A DNA stretch of 64,000 nucleotides from Pseudomonadota bacterium (GTDB lineage Bacteria > Pseudomonadota > Gammaproteobacteria > Xanthomonadales > Xanthomonadaceae): NCBI GenBank assembly GCA_018242485.1, contig JAFEBV010000041.1, forward strand, positions 232,596 through 296,595, in the 5' to 3' direction. Below are positions 37,748-47,175 of the stretch, piece after piece; the first letter of the stretch is position 1; each line of letters begins with the position of its first letter. Both the position numbers and the translations under genes were made by a program. The notes under the pieces were generated by a model, which was not told where the DNA came from, did no database searches, and worked only from the letters and a program-made list of their open reading frames with translations.

Positions 37748-38098
37748 ATGAAGAACTACCTCGCCATGTGTACCGGCTCGCCCAGCGCGATGGCCGCGTG
37801 GCATGAACTATCGGAAGACGAACGTCAGCAACTGTTCGTGCGGGGGATGGCGGCGTGGCAGCAGTGGGCGACCGACAACGCGGACGCGATCGTCGAGATG
37901 GGCGGCCCGCTCAGCCGCACCAAGCTGGTGAACAAGGATGGCATCACCGACATCCGCAACAATCTGTCGGGCTACACCGTCGTGCGCGCCGAATCGCAGG
38001 AGGCCGCCGCGCGATTGTTCCTCGGCCATCCGCATTTCATGATTTTCCCGGGCGAAGGCGTGGAGGTCATGGAGATCCTGCCGGTCCCGGCGGATTGA
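37748..38098 (+). CDS. YciI-like/DGPF domain protein
   Basis: A 116-residue cytoplasmic protein with the alpha-beta barrel fold of YCII-related proteins: MKNYLAMCTG strand, the WQQWATDNADAIVEMGGPLS region, then SGYTVVRAESQEAAARLFLG and the ending EVMEILPVPAD. Family members are poorly understood; some are small-molecule lyases or sigma-factor companions. The stop lies 32 bp inside the 3' end of the convergent RND gene. The start was chosen for the MKNY N-terminus. Confidence 0.78.
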   Translation: MKNYLAMCTGSPSAMAAWHELSEDERQQLFVRGMAAWQQWATDNADAIVEMGGPLSRTKLVNKDGITDIRNNLSGYTVVRAESQEAAARLFLGHPHFMIFPGEGVEVMEILPVPAD

Positions 38099-41000
38099 TC
38101 GCGACGAGGGATTGCGTGGCACTCGTCGCGCGAACCGCGAGGCTGTAGTACAGCAGCGGGATCACCACCAGCGTCAAAACGGTGGCGACGAGGATGCCGA
38201 AGATCAAGGACACCGCCAGCCCGTTGAAGATCGGGTCGTCGAGGATGAACGCCGCGCCGAGCATCGCCGCCACCCCGGTCAGGACGATGGGTTTGGCGCG
38301 CACCGCGCAGGCGTCCACCACCGCCTCGGCCAGCGGCTGGCCACTGGCGACCGCGAGGCGGATGAAGTCCACCAGCAGGATGGAATTGCGCACGATGATG
38401 CCGGCCAGCGCGATCATGCCGATCATCGAGGTGGCGGTGAACTGCGCGCCGAGCAGGGCGTGGCCGGGCATCACCCCGATCGCGGTCAGCGGGATCGGCG
38501 CCATGATCACCAGCGGCACGAGGTAGCTGCGGAACTGCGCGACCACCAGCAGGTAGATCAGCAGCATGCCGGCGGCGTAGGCGATGCCCATGTCGCGGAA
38601 GGTCTCGTAGGTGATCTGCCATTCGCCGTCCCATTTCACCGCGAAGCTCGCTGTGTCCTGCGGCTGGGCGATGAAGGTCTGCGCGAGCTTCACGCCATCG
38701 ACGCGGTGGCGGTCGAGTTGGCCGACGAGGTCGAACATGCCGTACAGCGGGCTGTCCACCGTGCCGGCGTCGTCGCCGATGACGTACACCACCGGCAGCA
38801 GATCCTTGTGCCAGATCGCATCGTCCCAGTGCGCGCGCTGCACTTGCAGAAGTTCCAACAGCGGCACCAGTTGCCCGTTGCCACCGCGCACGCGCAGAGC
38901 CAGCAGGCGCTCGGTGCTGGCTTGCTCCGATGCGGGCAGACGCAAGCGGATCGGACGCGGGAACCGGGATGCGCCATCGTGCACATAGCTGGCATCCAGT
39001 CCCTGCATGCCGGCGGCGAGGGTAGCGGTGACCGCGACCTGCGACACACCCAGCGCGGCGGCGCGTTGCCGGTCGAGGACGAGGGTTTCGCGTGGGGCGT
39101 CGGCCTCCACGCTGGTGTCGATGTCGACGATGCCCTGCGTGTGCGCGAAACGCTGCTCCAGCGCACGCGCGATCTGCTGGCTGCGCGCGTAGTCGGGGCC
39201 GTAGATCTCGGCGACCAGCGGCGCGAGCACCGGCGGTCCCGGCGGCACTTCGACCAGTTTCACCGAGGCGTGGTGACGCGCGCCGATCGCCGCCAGCGTC
39301 GGGCGCAGGGCGAGTGCAATGGCGTGGCTCTGCCGCGAACGCAGGTGCTTGTCCACGAGGTTGACCTGCAAGTCGCCCATGTAGCTGGCGCTGCGCAGGA
39401 AATACTGGCGAACGAGGCCGTTGAAATTGATCGGCGCGGAGGTGCCGGCATAGCCTTCCACGTCCACCACCTCGGGCACGCGATCTACCGCGCGCGCCAG
39501 TTCGGTCAGCACCGCGTTGGTGTCCTCCAGCGTGCTGCCCACGGGCATGTCCAGTACCACCTGGAACTCGGATTTGTTGTCGAACGGCAGCATCTTCAGC
39601 ACCACCGCGCCGGCGACCACCAGCAATGCGGACAGCAGCACCAGACCGAGCATGCCGGCGAACAATCCCAATCGCCGGCGCGCGCCGCGCACGGGGTCGA
39701 GGAAGGGTCGCAACAGCGCACCGAACCACCGATGCAGGCGCGAAGGCAGCGCTGCGCAGAGGGCATCATCGGTAGTGGCGACGTTCACATCGCCAGCGGC
39801 ATCGGTCGGCGCGTTTGCAGGGTTCGTGCCGGCATTCGATACCGGAGCAGGGCAGTCGTGATGGCGCAGCAACTTCAGCGACAGCCACGACGTGACCACC
39901 ATCGCCACCGCCAGCGACAGCAGCATGCCGGCCGAGGCATTGATCGGGATCGGCCGCATGTACGGCCCCATCAGGCCGCTGACGAAAGCCATCGGCAGCA
40001 GCGCGGCGATCACCGTGAAGGTGGCGAGGATGGTCGGTCCGCCGACCTCGTCCACCGCCGCCGGGATCGCCTCGCGCAGGCTGCAATCCCCGCGTTGCAG
40101 GTGGCGATGGATGTTCTCCACGATCACGATGGCATCGTCCACGAGAATGCCGATGGAGAAGATCAGCGCGAACAGTGAGACGCGGTTGAGGGTGAAACCC
40201 ATCGCGGTGGATGCGAACAAGGTCAGCGCCAGCGTGAGCACCACCGCCGTGCCGACCACGATGGCCTCGCGGCGGCCGAGGGTGAACAGCACCAGCAGCA
40301 CCACGCAGGCGGTGGCGAACACGAGTTTCTCGATCAGCTTGAGCGCCTTGTCGGTGGCGGTCTGGCCGTAGTCGCGGGTGATCGCCACGTGCACGCCCTG
40401 CGGCACGATCTGCCCTTGCAGTTGCGCCAGCCGCGCGCGCACCGCGCGGGTGATGTCGGCGGCGTTGCTGCCGGATTTCTTGGCGATCGCGATCGTCACT
40501 GCCGGCGCGGTGCCGGATTTGGGCCCGGCACGATCCGGCGGCGTGTTGAACCAGACGTAGCTGGAAGGGATGTCGGCACCGGCTTGCACTTGCGCCACGT
40601 CCTGCAGGCGCACCGGCTTGCCATCGTGCATCCCGATCACCAGCTCGGCGATGTCGCCGGCGCTGGCGAGGAAACTGCCGGCGGTGACCGGTACCGCCTG
40701 ATCGCCGCCGACGCGATCGCCGATCTGGCGCACCGCATTGGCCGCCTGCAGGGCCTGCGCGAGGTCGGGCACGGTCAGGTTGAAGGCCGCCAGCCGCGCC
40801 GGGTCGAGACGCACTTCGACCACCCGCTCCGGCGCGCCAATGGTGTATATGTCGCGGGTGCCGGGGATGCGCTTGAGCTCGCTCTCCAGCGTGTGCGCGA
40901 CCTCGCCCAGATCGCGCGCGCTGCGCTGCGGATCGTCCGTCCACAGAGTCAGGCTCATCACCGGCACATCGTCGATGCCTTTGGGCTTGACCAGCGGCGG

Positions 41001-41402
41001 GCCGATGCCGGCACCTTGCGGCACCCAGTCCTGATTCGAATAAACCTCGTTGTACAAGCGCACCAACGCGGTCTGCCGCGGCACGCCGACGGTGAACTCG
41101 ACGGTGAGGACGGCCATGCCGGGGCGGCTGACCGAATACACGTGCTTCACGCCGGCAATCTGGTCGAGCTTTTGTTCCAGCGGCGTGGCGACCAGTTGCT
41201 CGACCTCACGTGCACTCGCGCCGGGGAAGGGCACGAACACGTTGGCCATGGTTACGTCGATCTGCGGCTCTTCCTCGCGCGGGGTGACCAGCACCGCGGC
41301 GATGCCCAGCAGCAGCGCCAGCAGCGCCAGCAACGGAGTGAGCGGGTTGCTCTGGAACGCGGCAGCGATGCGACCGGAGATGCCCAGACGCGGCTCAGTC
41401 AT
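38067..41402 (-). CDS. RND efflux pump, inner-membrane subunit (HAE-like)
   Basis: A 1111-residue RND permease with 12 predicted membrane helices in two halves, each with a large periplasmic loop. The TM4 proton-relay motif GILVDDAIVIVENIHRHL has the Asp-Asp pair of drug-type pumps rather than the metal type. The pump is longer than AcrB because of an insert (about residues 475-520, Ala/Thr/Asp-rich) between the halves. It overlaps the adaptor gene by 8 nt. DUF2892 protein, adaptor and pump appear to form one operon under a thiol-sensing ArsR repressor. No outer-membrane channel is adjacent. The substrate is unknown. Confidence 0.9.
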   Translation of the reverse strand: MTEPRLGISGRIAAAFQSNPLTPLLALLALLLGIAAVLVTPREEEPQIDVTMANVFVPFPGASAREVEQLVATPLEQKLDQIAGVKHVYSVSRPGMAVLTVEFTVGVPRQTALVRLYNEVYSNQDWVPQGAGIGPPLVKPKGIDDVPVMSLTLWTDDPQRSARDLGEVAHTLESELKRIPGTRDIYTIGAPERVVEVRLDPARLAAFNLTVPDLAQALQAANAVRQIGDRVGGDQAVPVTAGSFLASAGDIAELVIGMHDGKPVRLQDVAQVQAGADIPSSYVWFNTPPDRAGPKSGTAPAVTIAIAKKSGSNAADITRAVRARLAQLQGQIVPQGVHVAITRDYGQTATDKALKLIEKLVFATACVVLLVLFTLGRREAIVVGTAVVLTLALTLFASTAMGFTLNRVSLFALIFSIGILVDDAIVIVENIHRHLQRGDCSLREAIPAAVDEVGGPTILATFTVIAALLPMAFVSGLMGPYMRPIPINASAGMLLSLAVAMVVTSWLSLKLLRHHDCPAPVSNAGTNPANAPTDAAGDVNVATTDDALCAALPSRLHRWFGALLRPFLDPVRGARRRLGLFAGMLGLVLLSALLVVAGAVVLKMLPFDNKSEFQVVLDMPVGSTLEDTNAVLTELARAVDRVPEVVDVEGYAGTSAPINFNGLVRQYFLRSASYMGDLQVNLVDKHLRSRQSHAIALALRPTLAAIGARHHASVKLVEVPPGPPVLAPLVAEIYGPDYARSQQIARALEQRFAHTQGIVDIDTSVEADAPRETLVLDRQRAAALGVSQVAVTATLAAGMQGLDASYVHDGASRFPRPIRLRLPASEQASTERLLALRVRGGNGQLVPLLELLQVQRAHWDDAIWHKDLLPVVYVIGDDAGTVDSPLYGMFDLVGQLDRHRVDGVKLAQTFIAQPQDTASFAVKWDGEWQITYETFRDMGIAYAAGMLLIYLLVVAQFRSYLVPLVIMAPIPLTAIGVMPGHALLGAQFTATSMIGMIALAGIIVRNSILLVDFIRLAVASGQPLAEAVVDACAVRAKPIVLTGVAAMLGAAFILDDPIFNGLAVSLIFGILVATVLTLVVIPLLYYSLAVRATSATQSLVAINPPGPAGSP

Positions 41403-42468
41403 GGCCGCTGCCTGCCCGTTCTCGACGCTGCACCAGCGCCTGCAGGGCGGCGACCGGGTCGCGGGCGATCGCATCGCCATCATGCAAGCCGGCCAGCACT
41501 TCCACGCGACCGCCCACCTCGCGACCCACGCGCACCTGCCGCAACACCGGCCAGCCATCAGCAAGCGCATACACCGCGCTCACCTCGCCGCGCTGCACCA
41601 GCGCCGTGCGCGGCACCCACAGTGCCGCCTCGCCGCCGGGCAGGCTGGAGACGATGCGCGCCGTCGTTCCCGGTTGCGGCGGGTTGTCCATGGCCGGCAG
41701 CACCGCGCGCACGCCGACGCTGTGGCTGGCAGGATCGCCGGAAGGGAAGACCGTCAGCGCAGTCGCCTCCACCACGCGGCCATCGGCGAGTTCGATGTTC
41801 GCATGCGCGACGCCGCGCAGCGCCTGCGCGTCGGATTCGGGCAACTGCGCCTGCACCCGCAGCGCACCCGGCGCGTACACCGACAGCAGCACGCGCCCCG
41901 GCGCGACCGCCTCGCCCGGTTCCACCAAGCGCGCCTGCACGATGCCGGCGAACGGCGCGCGCACCTGCGTGTAATCGGCCTGTTGCCCGGCACTGGCCGC
42001 CTGCGCACGCGCGGCTTCGCGCGCAGCCACCGCGGCATCACGCGCAGTACGCAATTGATCGAGTTGCAGGCGCGAGACGAGCTGGCGCTGGGCGAGTGCC
42101 TGATAGCGCTGGTAAGTGGTTTCGGCTTCCGTCGCGGCGGCCTGCGCGGCCTGCAACTGCGCGCGTGCCACGTTCGCGCCGGATTGCTGCTCGACCGCGG
42201 TCAGCCGCACCAGCACGTCGCCTGCGGCGACGCGGCGACCGACGTCGGTTTCCACCGCCAGCACGCGGCCGCTGGTCTGCGCCGACACCTCGGCCTGCTG
42301 CACGGCCTGCACGCTGCCGTCCCAACTGCGCCCGGAAGCCGCGCGATCGGCATGCACGGTGAGCGTGTCGAGCGACGGCGGCGCGGGTGCGGCGGCGGGC
42401 TGGCCGCCACGACTACAGGCTACCAGCGCGAGCGCGCCGGCCAAGGCGAGGGCAGGAATCAGGCGCAT
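41395..42468 (-). CDS. RND efflux periplasmic adaptor lipoprotein
   Basis: A 357-residue membrane-fusion protein with a lipoprotein signal (MRLIPALALAGALALVACSR, Cys near 19). The lipoyl/barrel-sandwich halves flank a coiled-coil hairpin (VARAQLQAAQAAATEAETTY to AREAARAQAASAGQQ) and are followed by PFAGIVQARLVEPGEAVAPG and the beta-barrel domain. It links the pump to an outer-membrane channel. It begins 17 bp downstream of the DUF2892 gene and ends inside the pump gene, so all three are cotranscribed. Confidence 0.92.
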   Translation of the reverse strand: MRLIPALALAGALALVACSRGGQPAAAPAPPSLDTLTVHADRAASGRSWDGSVQAVQQAEVSAQTSGRVLAVETDVGRRVAAGDVLVRLTAVEQQSGANVARAQLQAAQAAATEAETTYQRYQALAQRQLVSRLQLDQLRTARDAAVAAREAARAQAASAGQQADYTQVRAPFAGIVQARLVEPGEAVAPGRVLLSVYAPGALRVQAQLPESDAQALRGVAHANIELADGRVVEATALTVFPSGDPASHSVGVRAVLPAMDNPPQPGTTARIVSSLPGGEAALWVPRTALVQRGEVSAVYALADGWPVLRQVRVGREVGGRVEVLAGLHDGDAIARDPVAALQALVQRRERAGSGHD

Positions 42469-42485
42469 CGGTCGCTCCGTCGTTC

Positions 42486-42701
42486 TCAACGGAAGGTGCA
42501 ACCGGACGCCGCGTTACGGCCCACGCCCAGCTTGCGCATCACCATCGCCGCCGGGCAAAAGCCGGTGAAGCTGGACTGGATCAGATTGAAGCCGACGAAA
42601 GCCGTCAGCAGCAGCCAGTACGGCGAGACGTAGTGCGCCAGCGCTAGGCTGGCGAGGATCATGGTTCCGGCAAAGGCCATCACGGCGCGTTCGAGGCTCA
42701 T
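42486..42701 (-). CDS. DUF2892 inner-membrane protein
   Basis: A 71-residue protein with two membrane helices separated by a short turn (AFAGTMILASLALAHYVSPY, then WLLLTAFVGFNLIQSSFTGF) and the DUF2892 motif TGFCPAAMVMRKLG carrying one Cys. DUF2892 domains also form the membrane part of the rhodanese YgaP and occur in BigR-controlled sulfide-detoxification operons. This is the first gene of the operon with the adaptor and pump. The longer frame to 42863 would cross the promoter, so the ATG at 42701 was chosen. Confidence 0.88.
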   Translation of the reverse strand: MSLERAVMAFAGTMILASLALAHYVSPYWLLLTAFVGFNLIQSSFTGFCPAAMVMRKLGVGRNAASGCTFR

Positions 42702-42792
42702 GGCGTACTCCTGTTGGCTGGGTTGGATCGCTGGAATGGAAGCGGTCGTGCAAGTTGGGCGTCGAAACAACGATGCTCTCGACTGTGCAGCC

Positions 42793-42830
42793 TTGATCTT
42801 TACATTAGGGTAAACTAATATTAGTGTCAA
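42793..42830. promoter_or_regulatory. Overlapping divergent promoters with palindromic operator
   Basis: Plus strand: TTGATC (42793-42798), 17 bp, TAATAT (42816-42821), for the ArsR gene. Minus strand: TTGACA (42830-42825), 17 bp, TAATGT (42807-42802), for the DUF2892-adaptor-pump operon. Both spacers contain ATTAG-N6-CTAAT (42804-42819) and the perfect 12-bp palindrome ACTAATATTAGT (42814-42825). One dimer bound here could shut both promoters. Confidence 0.78.
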
Positions 42831-42955
42831 CTGATATGAAGAAGATTCTTTCCATTCCTGCATCGGCAGCCAAATACGGCAACGGGTCGCGGCGGCGTGG
42901 CGTCATCAGCAAGGTGCGTGCTACCGTCGCGCCGCCTTCCTGCACCCTGCCGCCG

Positions 42956-43297
42956 ATGCCTCGCCGAACCGCCAAGCCAGCGATGAGCCTCGAGCGCATG
43001 CGCGCGCATGCCGACGACGCCTCGCGCCTGCTCAAGGCGCTGGCCAACGACAAGCGCCTGCTGATCCTGTGTATGCTGGTGGAGGGCGAGCGCAACGTCG
43101 GTGAGCTCAACGCTCAGCTCGACCTCAGCCAGTCTGCGTTGTCGCAGCATCTGGCCGTGCTGCGCGAAGATGGCCTCGTGGCAGCGCGGCGCGACGCGCA
43201 GAACGTCTATTACGCGCTGCCCGAAGGCCCGGCGCGGCAGATCATCCAGACCCTGCATGGGCTGTATTGCGGGGCGGGGAACGGAAGGCGCTCTTGA
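42956..43297 (+). CDS. ArsR-family repressor with BigR/SqrR-type dithiol
   Basis: A winged-helix repressor with the ArsR core LLKALANDKRLLILCMLVEG, NVGELNAQLDLSQSALSQHL and RRDAQNVYYAL. Two Cys, C39 (LILCML) and C105 (HGLYCG), are 66 residues apart, the same spacing as the sulfane-sulfur sensors BigR (42/108) and SqrR (41/107). It probably senses persulfide or oxidants through a C39-C105 bridge and represses the divergent efflux operon. No classical metal box is seen. The start is uncertain: GTG 42824, ATG 42836, 42956 and 42983 are in frame, and 42956 gives a normal 113-residue protein. Confidence 0.85.
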   Translation: MPRRTAKPAMSLERMRAHADDASRLLKALANDKRLLILCMLVEGERNVGELNAQLDLSQSALSQHLAVLREDGLVAARRDAQNVYYALPEGPARQIIQTLHGLYCGAGNGRRS

Positions 43298-43605
43298 TCC
43301 GTTGGCATCGGACACGACATGCGCTTCCGGTCAGCATTCGGAGCACACTTCGCGGCTTTGCCGGATCCGTTCGCGGCGGGCAGCCGCAAGAAGGGCATCT
43401 ACTCTTTGTCCATCGCCGCACTCAGGCAGATTTGCAGGAATGACTTTGGCGTCCACATGCAGTTCGAGGAACGACGACGACCCAGGGTCGCTTTCACGAC
43501 CTTGGCTCCCACCCGGCGCTGAAGGATGTAGCTATTTCCTGTCAACATCCATCCAAAGCTGTCCACACTCGTCCACAGTCGGCCCGCTCAAAATCGGCTA
43601 ATTCT
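43298..43605. other. Spacer between ArsR gene and mutS
   Basis: 308 bp. No convincing gene is present; a 67-residue open frame (43319-43522) is Arg-rich noise. The mutS promoter should lie near its right end, where the DNA turns AT-richer (about 43530-43605) and includes two GTCCACA-like heptamers. No SOS box or terminator was recognised. Confidence 0.4.
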
Positions 43606-46260
43606 TTGAAAAAGAATATCAAATTGCAAGAGAGCCAAGTCCAGAACGGGGCTGCGGAACATACTCCCTTGATGAAGCAATACTTCGCGGCGAAGGCGCA
43701 GCATCCGGACGTGCTGATGTTCTTCCGCATGGGCGATTTCTACGAGCTGTTCTACGACGACGCCCGCAAGGCGGCCAAGCTGCTCGACATCACCTTGACC
43801 CAGCGCGGTGCCTCGGCGGGTGCGCCGATCCCGATGGCCGGCGTGCCCTTCCATGCCTATGAAGGCTATCTGGCGCGGCTGGTGGCACTGGGCGAATCGG
43901 TGGCGATCTGCGAGCAGATCGGCGATCCGGCGCTGGCCAAGGGGTTGGTCGAGCGCAAGGTGGTGCGCATCGTCACCCCGGGCACGGTGACCGACGAGGC
44001 ATTGCTTGCCGATCGCCGCGACACCTTGCTGCTGGCAGTGTCGCGCGCCGTGAAGGGCACGCGCTGCGGGTTGGCGTGGGCCGATCTGGCCGGCGGGCGC
44101 TTTCGCGTCAACGAGGTCGCCGATGCCGATGCCCTGCTCGCCGAACTGGCGCGGCTGGAGCCGGCCGAGCTGCTGCTGCCCGACGCCGATGGCTGGCCGG
44201 AAGCACTGCTTGCGCGCAACGGACTGCGCCGGCGCGCGCCGTGGCTGTTCGATGCCGATGCCGGCCGGCGCAAGCTGCAAGAACATCTGGGCGTGCGCGC
44301 ATTGGATGCCTTCGGCATCGCCGATCTGCCGTTGGCGATCGGTGCCGCCGGCGCGTTGCTGGGCTATGTCGAGGAAACGCAGAAACAGCAGTTGCCACAC
44401 CTGTCTTCGATCGCGGTGGAATCCGGCGAGGACAGCCTGGCGATGAACGCTGCCACGCGCCGCCATCTGGAGCTCGACTCGCGCTTCGATGGCCGTGCCG
44501 AACACACCCTGCTGGGCGTACTCGACACCACCATCACCCCGATGGGCGGACGCCTGCTGCGCCGCTGGTTGCACCGTCCGTTGCGCGATCACGGTGTGCT
44601 GGCGCAGCGCCATCATGCCGTCGCCGGCCTGCAGGAAAGCCGCGCCGGAGAAGGGCTGCGCGAGCGCTTCCGCGCGCTCGGCGACATCGAACGCATCCTC
44701 ACCCGCATCGCCCTGCGCTCGGCGCGCCCGCGCGATCTTTCGACCCTGCGCGATGCGCTGGCGTTGCTGCCGGCGATCCGCGCCGAGCTAACCCATGTCG
44801 ATTCGCCGCGCATCGACGCATTGCGCGCGGAACTTGCCACCGATGCCGCCGATGGCATCGGCGCCTGCGCCGCACTGCTGGCGCGCGCGATCGCCCCGCA
44901 GCCGGCGCTGCGCCTGTCCGACGGCGGCGTGATCGCCAGCGGATTCGATGCCGAACTCGACGAACTACGCACGCTCTCGACCAATGCCGACGGTTTCCTG
45001 ATCGAACTGGAAACACGCGAGAAGGCTGCCACCGGCATCCCGACGCTGAAGGTCGGCTACAACCGCGTGCACGGCTATTTCATCGAGATCAGCAAGGGTC
45101 AGTCCGAACGCGCGCCGGTGCACTACACCCGCCGGCAGACGCTGACCGGTGCCGAGCGCTACATCACCGAAGAACTCAAGTCCTTCGAGGATAAGGTGTT
45201 GTCCGCGCGCGAGCGCGCCCTGCAACGCGAACGCGCGCTGTACGAGGAACTGCTCGATGCCGTCGGCCGCGAACTGCCGCCGCTGCGGCGCATCGCCGAT
45301 GCACTGTCCGAGATCGACGTGCTCGCCTGCCTTTCCGAGCGCGCGCAGGCGCTGGACTGGAGTTGCCCGGAGCTGACCGACGAACCGGGCATCCACATCC
45401 AGCGCGGTCGCCATCCGGTGGTCGAGGCGGTGCGCACGGAGCCCTTCGAGCCCAATGATCTGATGCTGGATGCGCAGCGTCGCCTGCTGGTCATCACCGG
45501 CCCCAACATGGGCGGCAAGAGCACCTACATGCGCCAGGCCGCGCTGATCGTTTTGCTGGCGCACATCGGCAGCTTCGTGCCGGCCGCGAGCGCGCGGATC
45601 GGACCGATCGACCGCATTCTCACCCGCATCGGCGCCGGCGACGACCTCGCGCGCGGGCAATCCACCTTCATGGTCGAGATGACCGAGACCAGCTACATCC
45701 TCCACCACGCCACGCCGCATTCATTGGTGCTGATGGACGAGATCGGCCGCGGCACCTCGACCTACGACGGCCTCGCACTCGCCGACGCCTGCGCGCGCCA
45801 GCTCGCCGCGGTTAATCGCTGCTTCACCCTGTTCGCGACGCACTATTTCGAACTCACCGCGCTCGCCGGCCATGACGATGGGAGCCGTGCCAGCGGCATC
45901 GCCAACGTGCATCTGGACGCGATCGAACACGGGGACGGCTTGGTGTTCATGCACGCGGTAATGGAAGGCCCCGCCGATCGCAGTTTCGGCCTGCAAGTCG
46001 CCGCGCTGGCCGGCTTGCCCAAGGCGGTGCTGAAGCAGGCACGCCAACGGCTGACCGAACTGGAACGTTCATCGCGCGACGAGTCGGCCCGCCTGTCCGC
46101 GCCCGCATTGGACGCCCCGCAGCAAATGGGCCTGTTCACGTCCTCCTCGGCGGCGCTGGATGCACTGGCCGCACTCGACCCTGACGAACTGACCCCCAAG
46201 CAGGCGCTGGAGGCGTTGTACCGACTGGTGGCGCTGCAACGCGGCGCGCAGACACACTGA
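43606..46260 (+). CDS. mutS: DNA mismatch repair protein MutS
   Basis: Recognises mismatches and recruits MutL. The 884-residue protein has the mismatch-wedge motif FYE at about 45-47 ([15 protein letters not shown]), connector and lever/clamp domains, Walker [10 protein letters not shown] at about 632-640, the [23 protein letters not shown] region, and Walker [17 protein letters not shown] near 706-720. The C-terminal tetramer region follows. No ATG precedes the conserved HTPLMKQYF: the start is TTG at 43606 (or TTG 43624), with no clear Shine-Dalgarno site, which may keep expression low. Confidence 0.97.
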   Translation: MKKNIKLQESQVQNGAAEHTPLMKQYFAAKAQHPDVLMFFRMGDFYELFYDDARKAAKLLDITLTQRGASAGAPIPMAGVPFHAYEGYLARLVALGESVAICEQIGDPALAKGLVERKVVRIVTPGTVTDEALLADRRDTLLLAVSRAVKGTRCGLAWADLAGGRFRVNEVADADALLAELARLEPAELLLPDADGWPEALLARNGLRRRAPWLFDADAGRRKLQEHLGVRALDAFGIADLPLAIGAAGALLGYVEETQKQQLPHLSSIAVESGEDSLAMNAATRRHLELDSRFDGRAEHTLLGVLDTTITPMGGRLLRRWLHRPLRDHGVLAQRHHAVAGLQESRAGEGLRERFRALGDIERILTRIALRSARPRDLSTLRDALALLPAIRAELTHVDSPRIDALRAELATDAADGIGACAALLARAIAPQPALRLSDGGVIASGFDAELDELRTLSTNADGFLIELETREKAATGIPTLKVGYNRVHGYFIEISKGQSERAPVHYTRRQTLTGAERYITEELKSFEDKVLSARERALQRERALYEELLDAVGRELPPLRRIADALSEIDVLACLSERAQALDWSCPELTDEPGIHIQRGRHPVVEAVRTEPFEPNDLMLDAQRRLLVITGPNMGGKSTYMRQAALIVLLAHIGSFVPAASARIGPIDRILTRIGAGDDLARGQSTFMVEMTETSYILHHATPHSLVLMDEIGRGTSTYDGLALADACARQLAAVNRCFTLFATHYFELTALAGHDDGSRASGIANVHLDAIEHGDGLVFMHAVMEGPADRSFGLQVAALAGLPKAVLKQARQRLTELERSSRDESARLSAPALDAPQQMGLFTSSSAALDALAALDPDELTPKQALEALYRLVALQRGAQTH

Positions 46261-46332
46261 CTCCAGCGCCTGACACGATTGCAGATTCCGCGACCGACGG
46301 GCATGATCCATGCGTCGCGACGGGAGAACAAC

Positions 46333-46596
46333 TTGATCATCCTTCCACGTATCATCCTGCTGGCGATGTGCGTCGCTATGGTCGCTTGCAGCAAGAGCGG
46401 ATCGGCCGTGGATCCCTCGGAACGGGTCTACCAGAACTGTATCGCGGAACTCAAGCGCGTAACCGACGCATCGGGCCCCAACAACGGCCCTGCTGCGTCG
46501 GAGATGGCGGAGATGTGGGAGAAGGCGGGCCGCCAAGCCTGTGAAAAGGCGCGCGATTCCTGCCGGCAGAACCCGGGCACGCCCGCCTGCCAGTAG
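46333..46596 (+). CDS. Small lipoprotein, 87 aa
   Basis: GGGAG seven bases upstream points to a TTG start at 46333. The first 18 residues form a lipoprotein signal (IILPRIILLAMCVAMVAC) with the acylated Cys in VACSKSG. The mature part has four more Cys (NCIAEL, QACEKARDSC, PAC), possibly forming two disulfides in the periplasm. The family is not recognised. It follows mutS by 72 bp and may be read from the same transcript. Confidence 0.65.
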   Translation: MIILPRIILLAMCVAMVACSKSGSAVDPSERVYQNCIAELKRVTDASGPNNGPAASEMAEMWEKAGRQACEKARDSCRQNPGTPACQ

Positions 46597-46639
46597 GCGA
46601 ACCGACACCTGCAAGCCAGACTCGCACACATGGTGACTG

Positions 46640-47050
46640 CTACTGCGCGTCGATGTCGCCGAGCGCACGGATCAGCCGCCTTGCGCGCTTGTCGGGTTTG
46701 CCGGCAGGTGGTCGGTAACCTGCGGCCTCGGCACGCCGTTGCACACGCACCGCCTCGCGTGCCGCGCGCGAGGCTTCGTTTTCCCGATACAGGGTTTGCG
46801 CGACGCTCGCCGGGCCGCGCTGCGTGGAAAGCGCGAGCACTTCGACCGCGAACACGTCCGCGTCGCGCTCGATGCGCAACGATACGCCGACGTGCACGGG
46901 AGCCGATGGCTTGCGCGCTTGTCCATCGATACTGACGCGGCCGTGTTCCACCGCCTGTTTGGCCAGCGCACGGGTCTTGAAGAAACGCGCCGCCCACAGC
47001 CAGACATCGAGACGCACGTCCGCGTGCGTCGAAATGGATGCGCTTTGCAT
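46640..47050 (-). CDS. hslR: Heat-shock protein 15 (S4-domain RNA-binding)
   Basis: A 136-residue Hsp15-type protein that recycles 50S subunits carrying a stalled nascent chain. The N-terminal S4 domain shows VRLDVWLWAARFFKTRALAK, GRVSIDGQARKPSAPVHVGV and LRIERDADVFAVEVLALSTQRG. A basic helical tail ends in RRLIRALGDIDAQ. An alternative ATG lies six codons upstream at 47068. It lies 3' of rplS behind a hairpin and may have its own promoter. Confidence 0.92.
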   Translation of the reverse strand: MQSASISTHADVRLDVWLWAARFFKTRALAKQAVEHGRVSIDGQARKPSAPVHVGVSLRIERDADVFAVEVLALSTQRGPASVAQTLYRENEASRAAREAVRVQRRAEAAGYRPPAGKPDKRARRLIRALGDIDAQ

Positions 47051-47128
47051 GGCGGATTTCGGGGTCATGGCTGCCGGGTGCAGGTTCTGCCTTCCCTGCA
47101 CTGATCGCAACCCCAGCCCACAAAGCGA

Positions 47129-47150
47129 AACGGCCGCATCGGCGGCCGTT
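47129..47150 (-). terminator. Hairpin after rplS
   Basis: AACGGCCGC-CGAT-GCGGCCGTT is a perfect 9-bp stem on the minus strand, followed by a weak T stretch (TCGCTTTG). It is 26 bp beyond the rplS stop. It is probably the rplS terminator or an attenuator before hslR. Confidence 0.7.
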
Positions 47151-47175
47151 CGCGTGTCCACATCGAGCGGAAGCC

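Noticed and set aside
43319..43522. 67-codon frame between the ArsR gene and mutS
   Set aside because: Basic, low-complexity product with no start signal; best treated as spacer.
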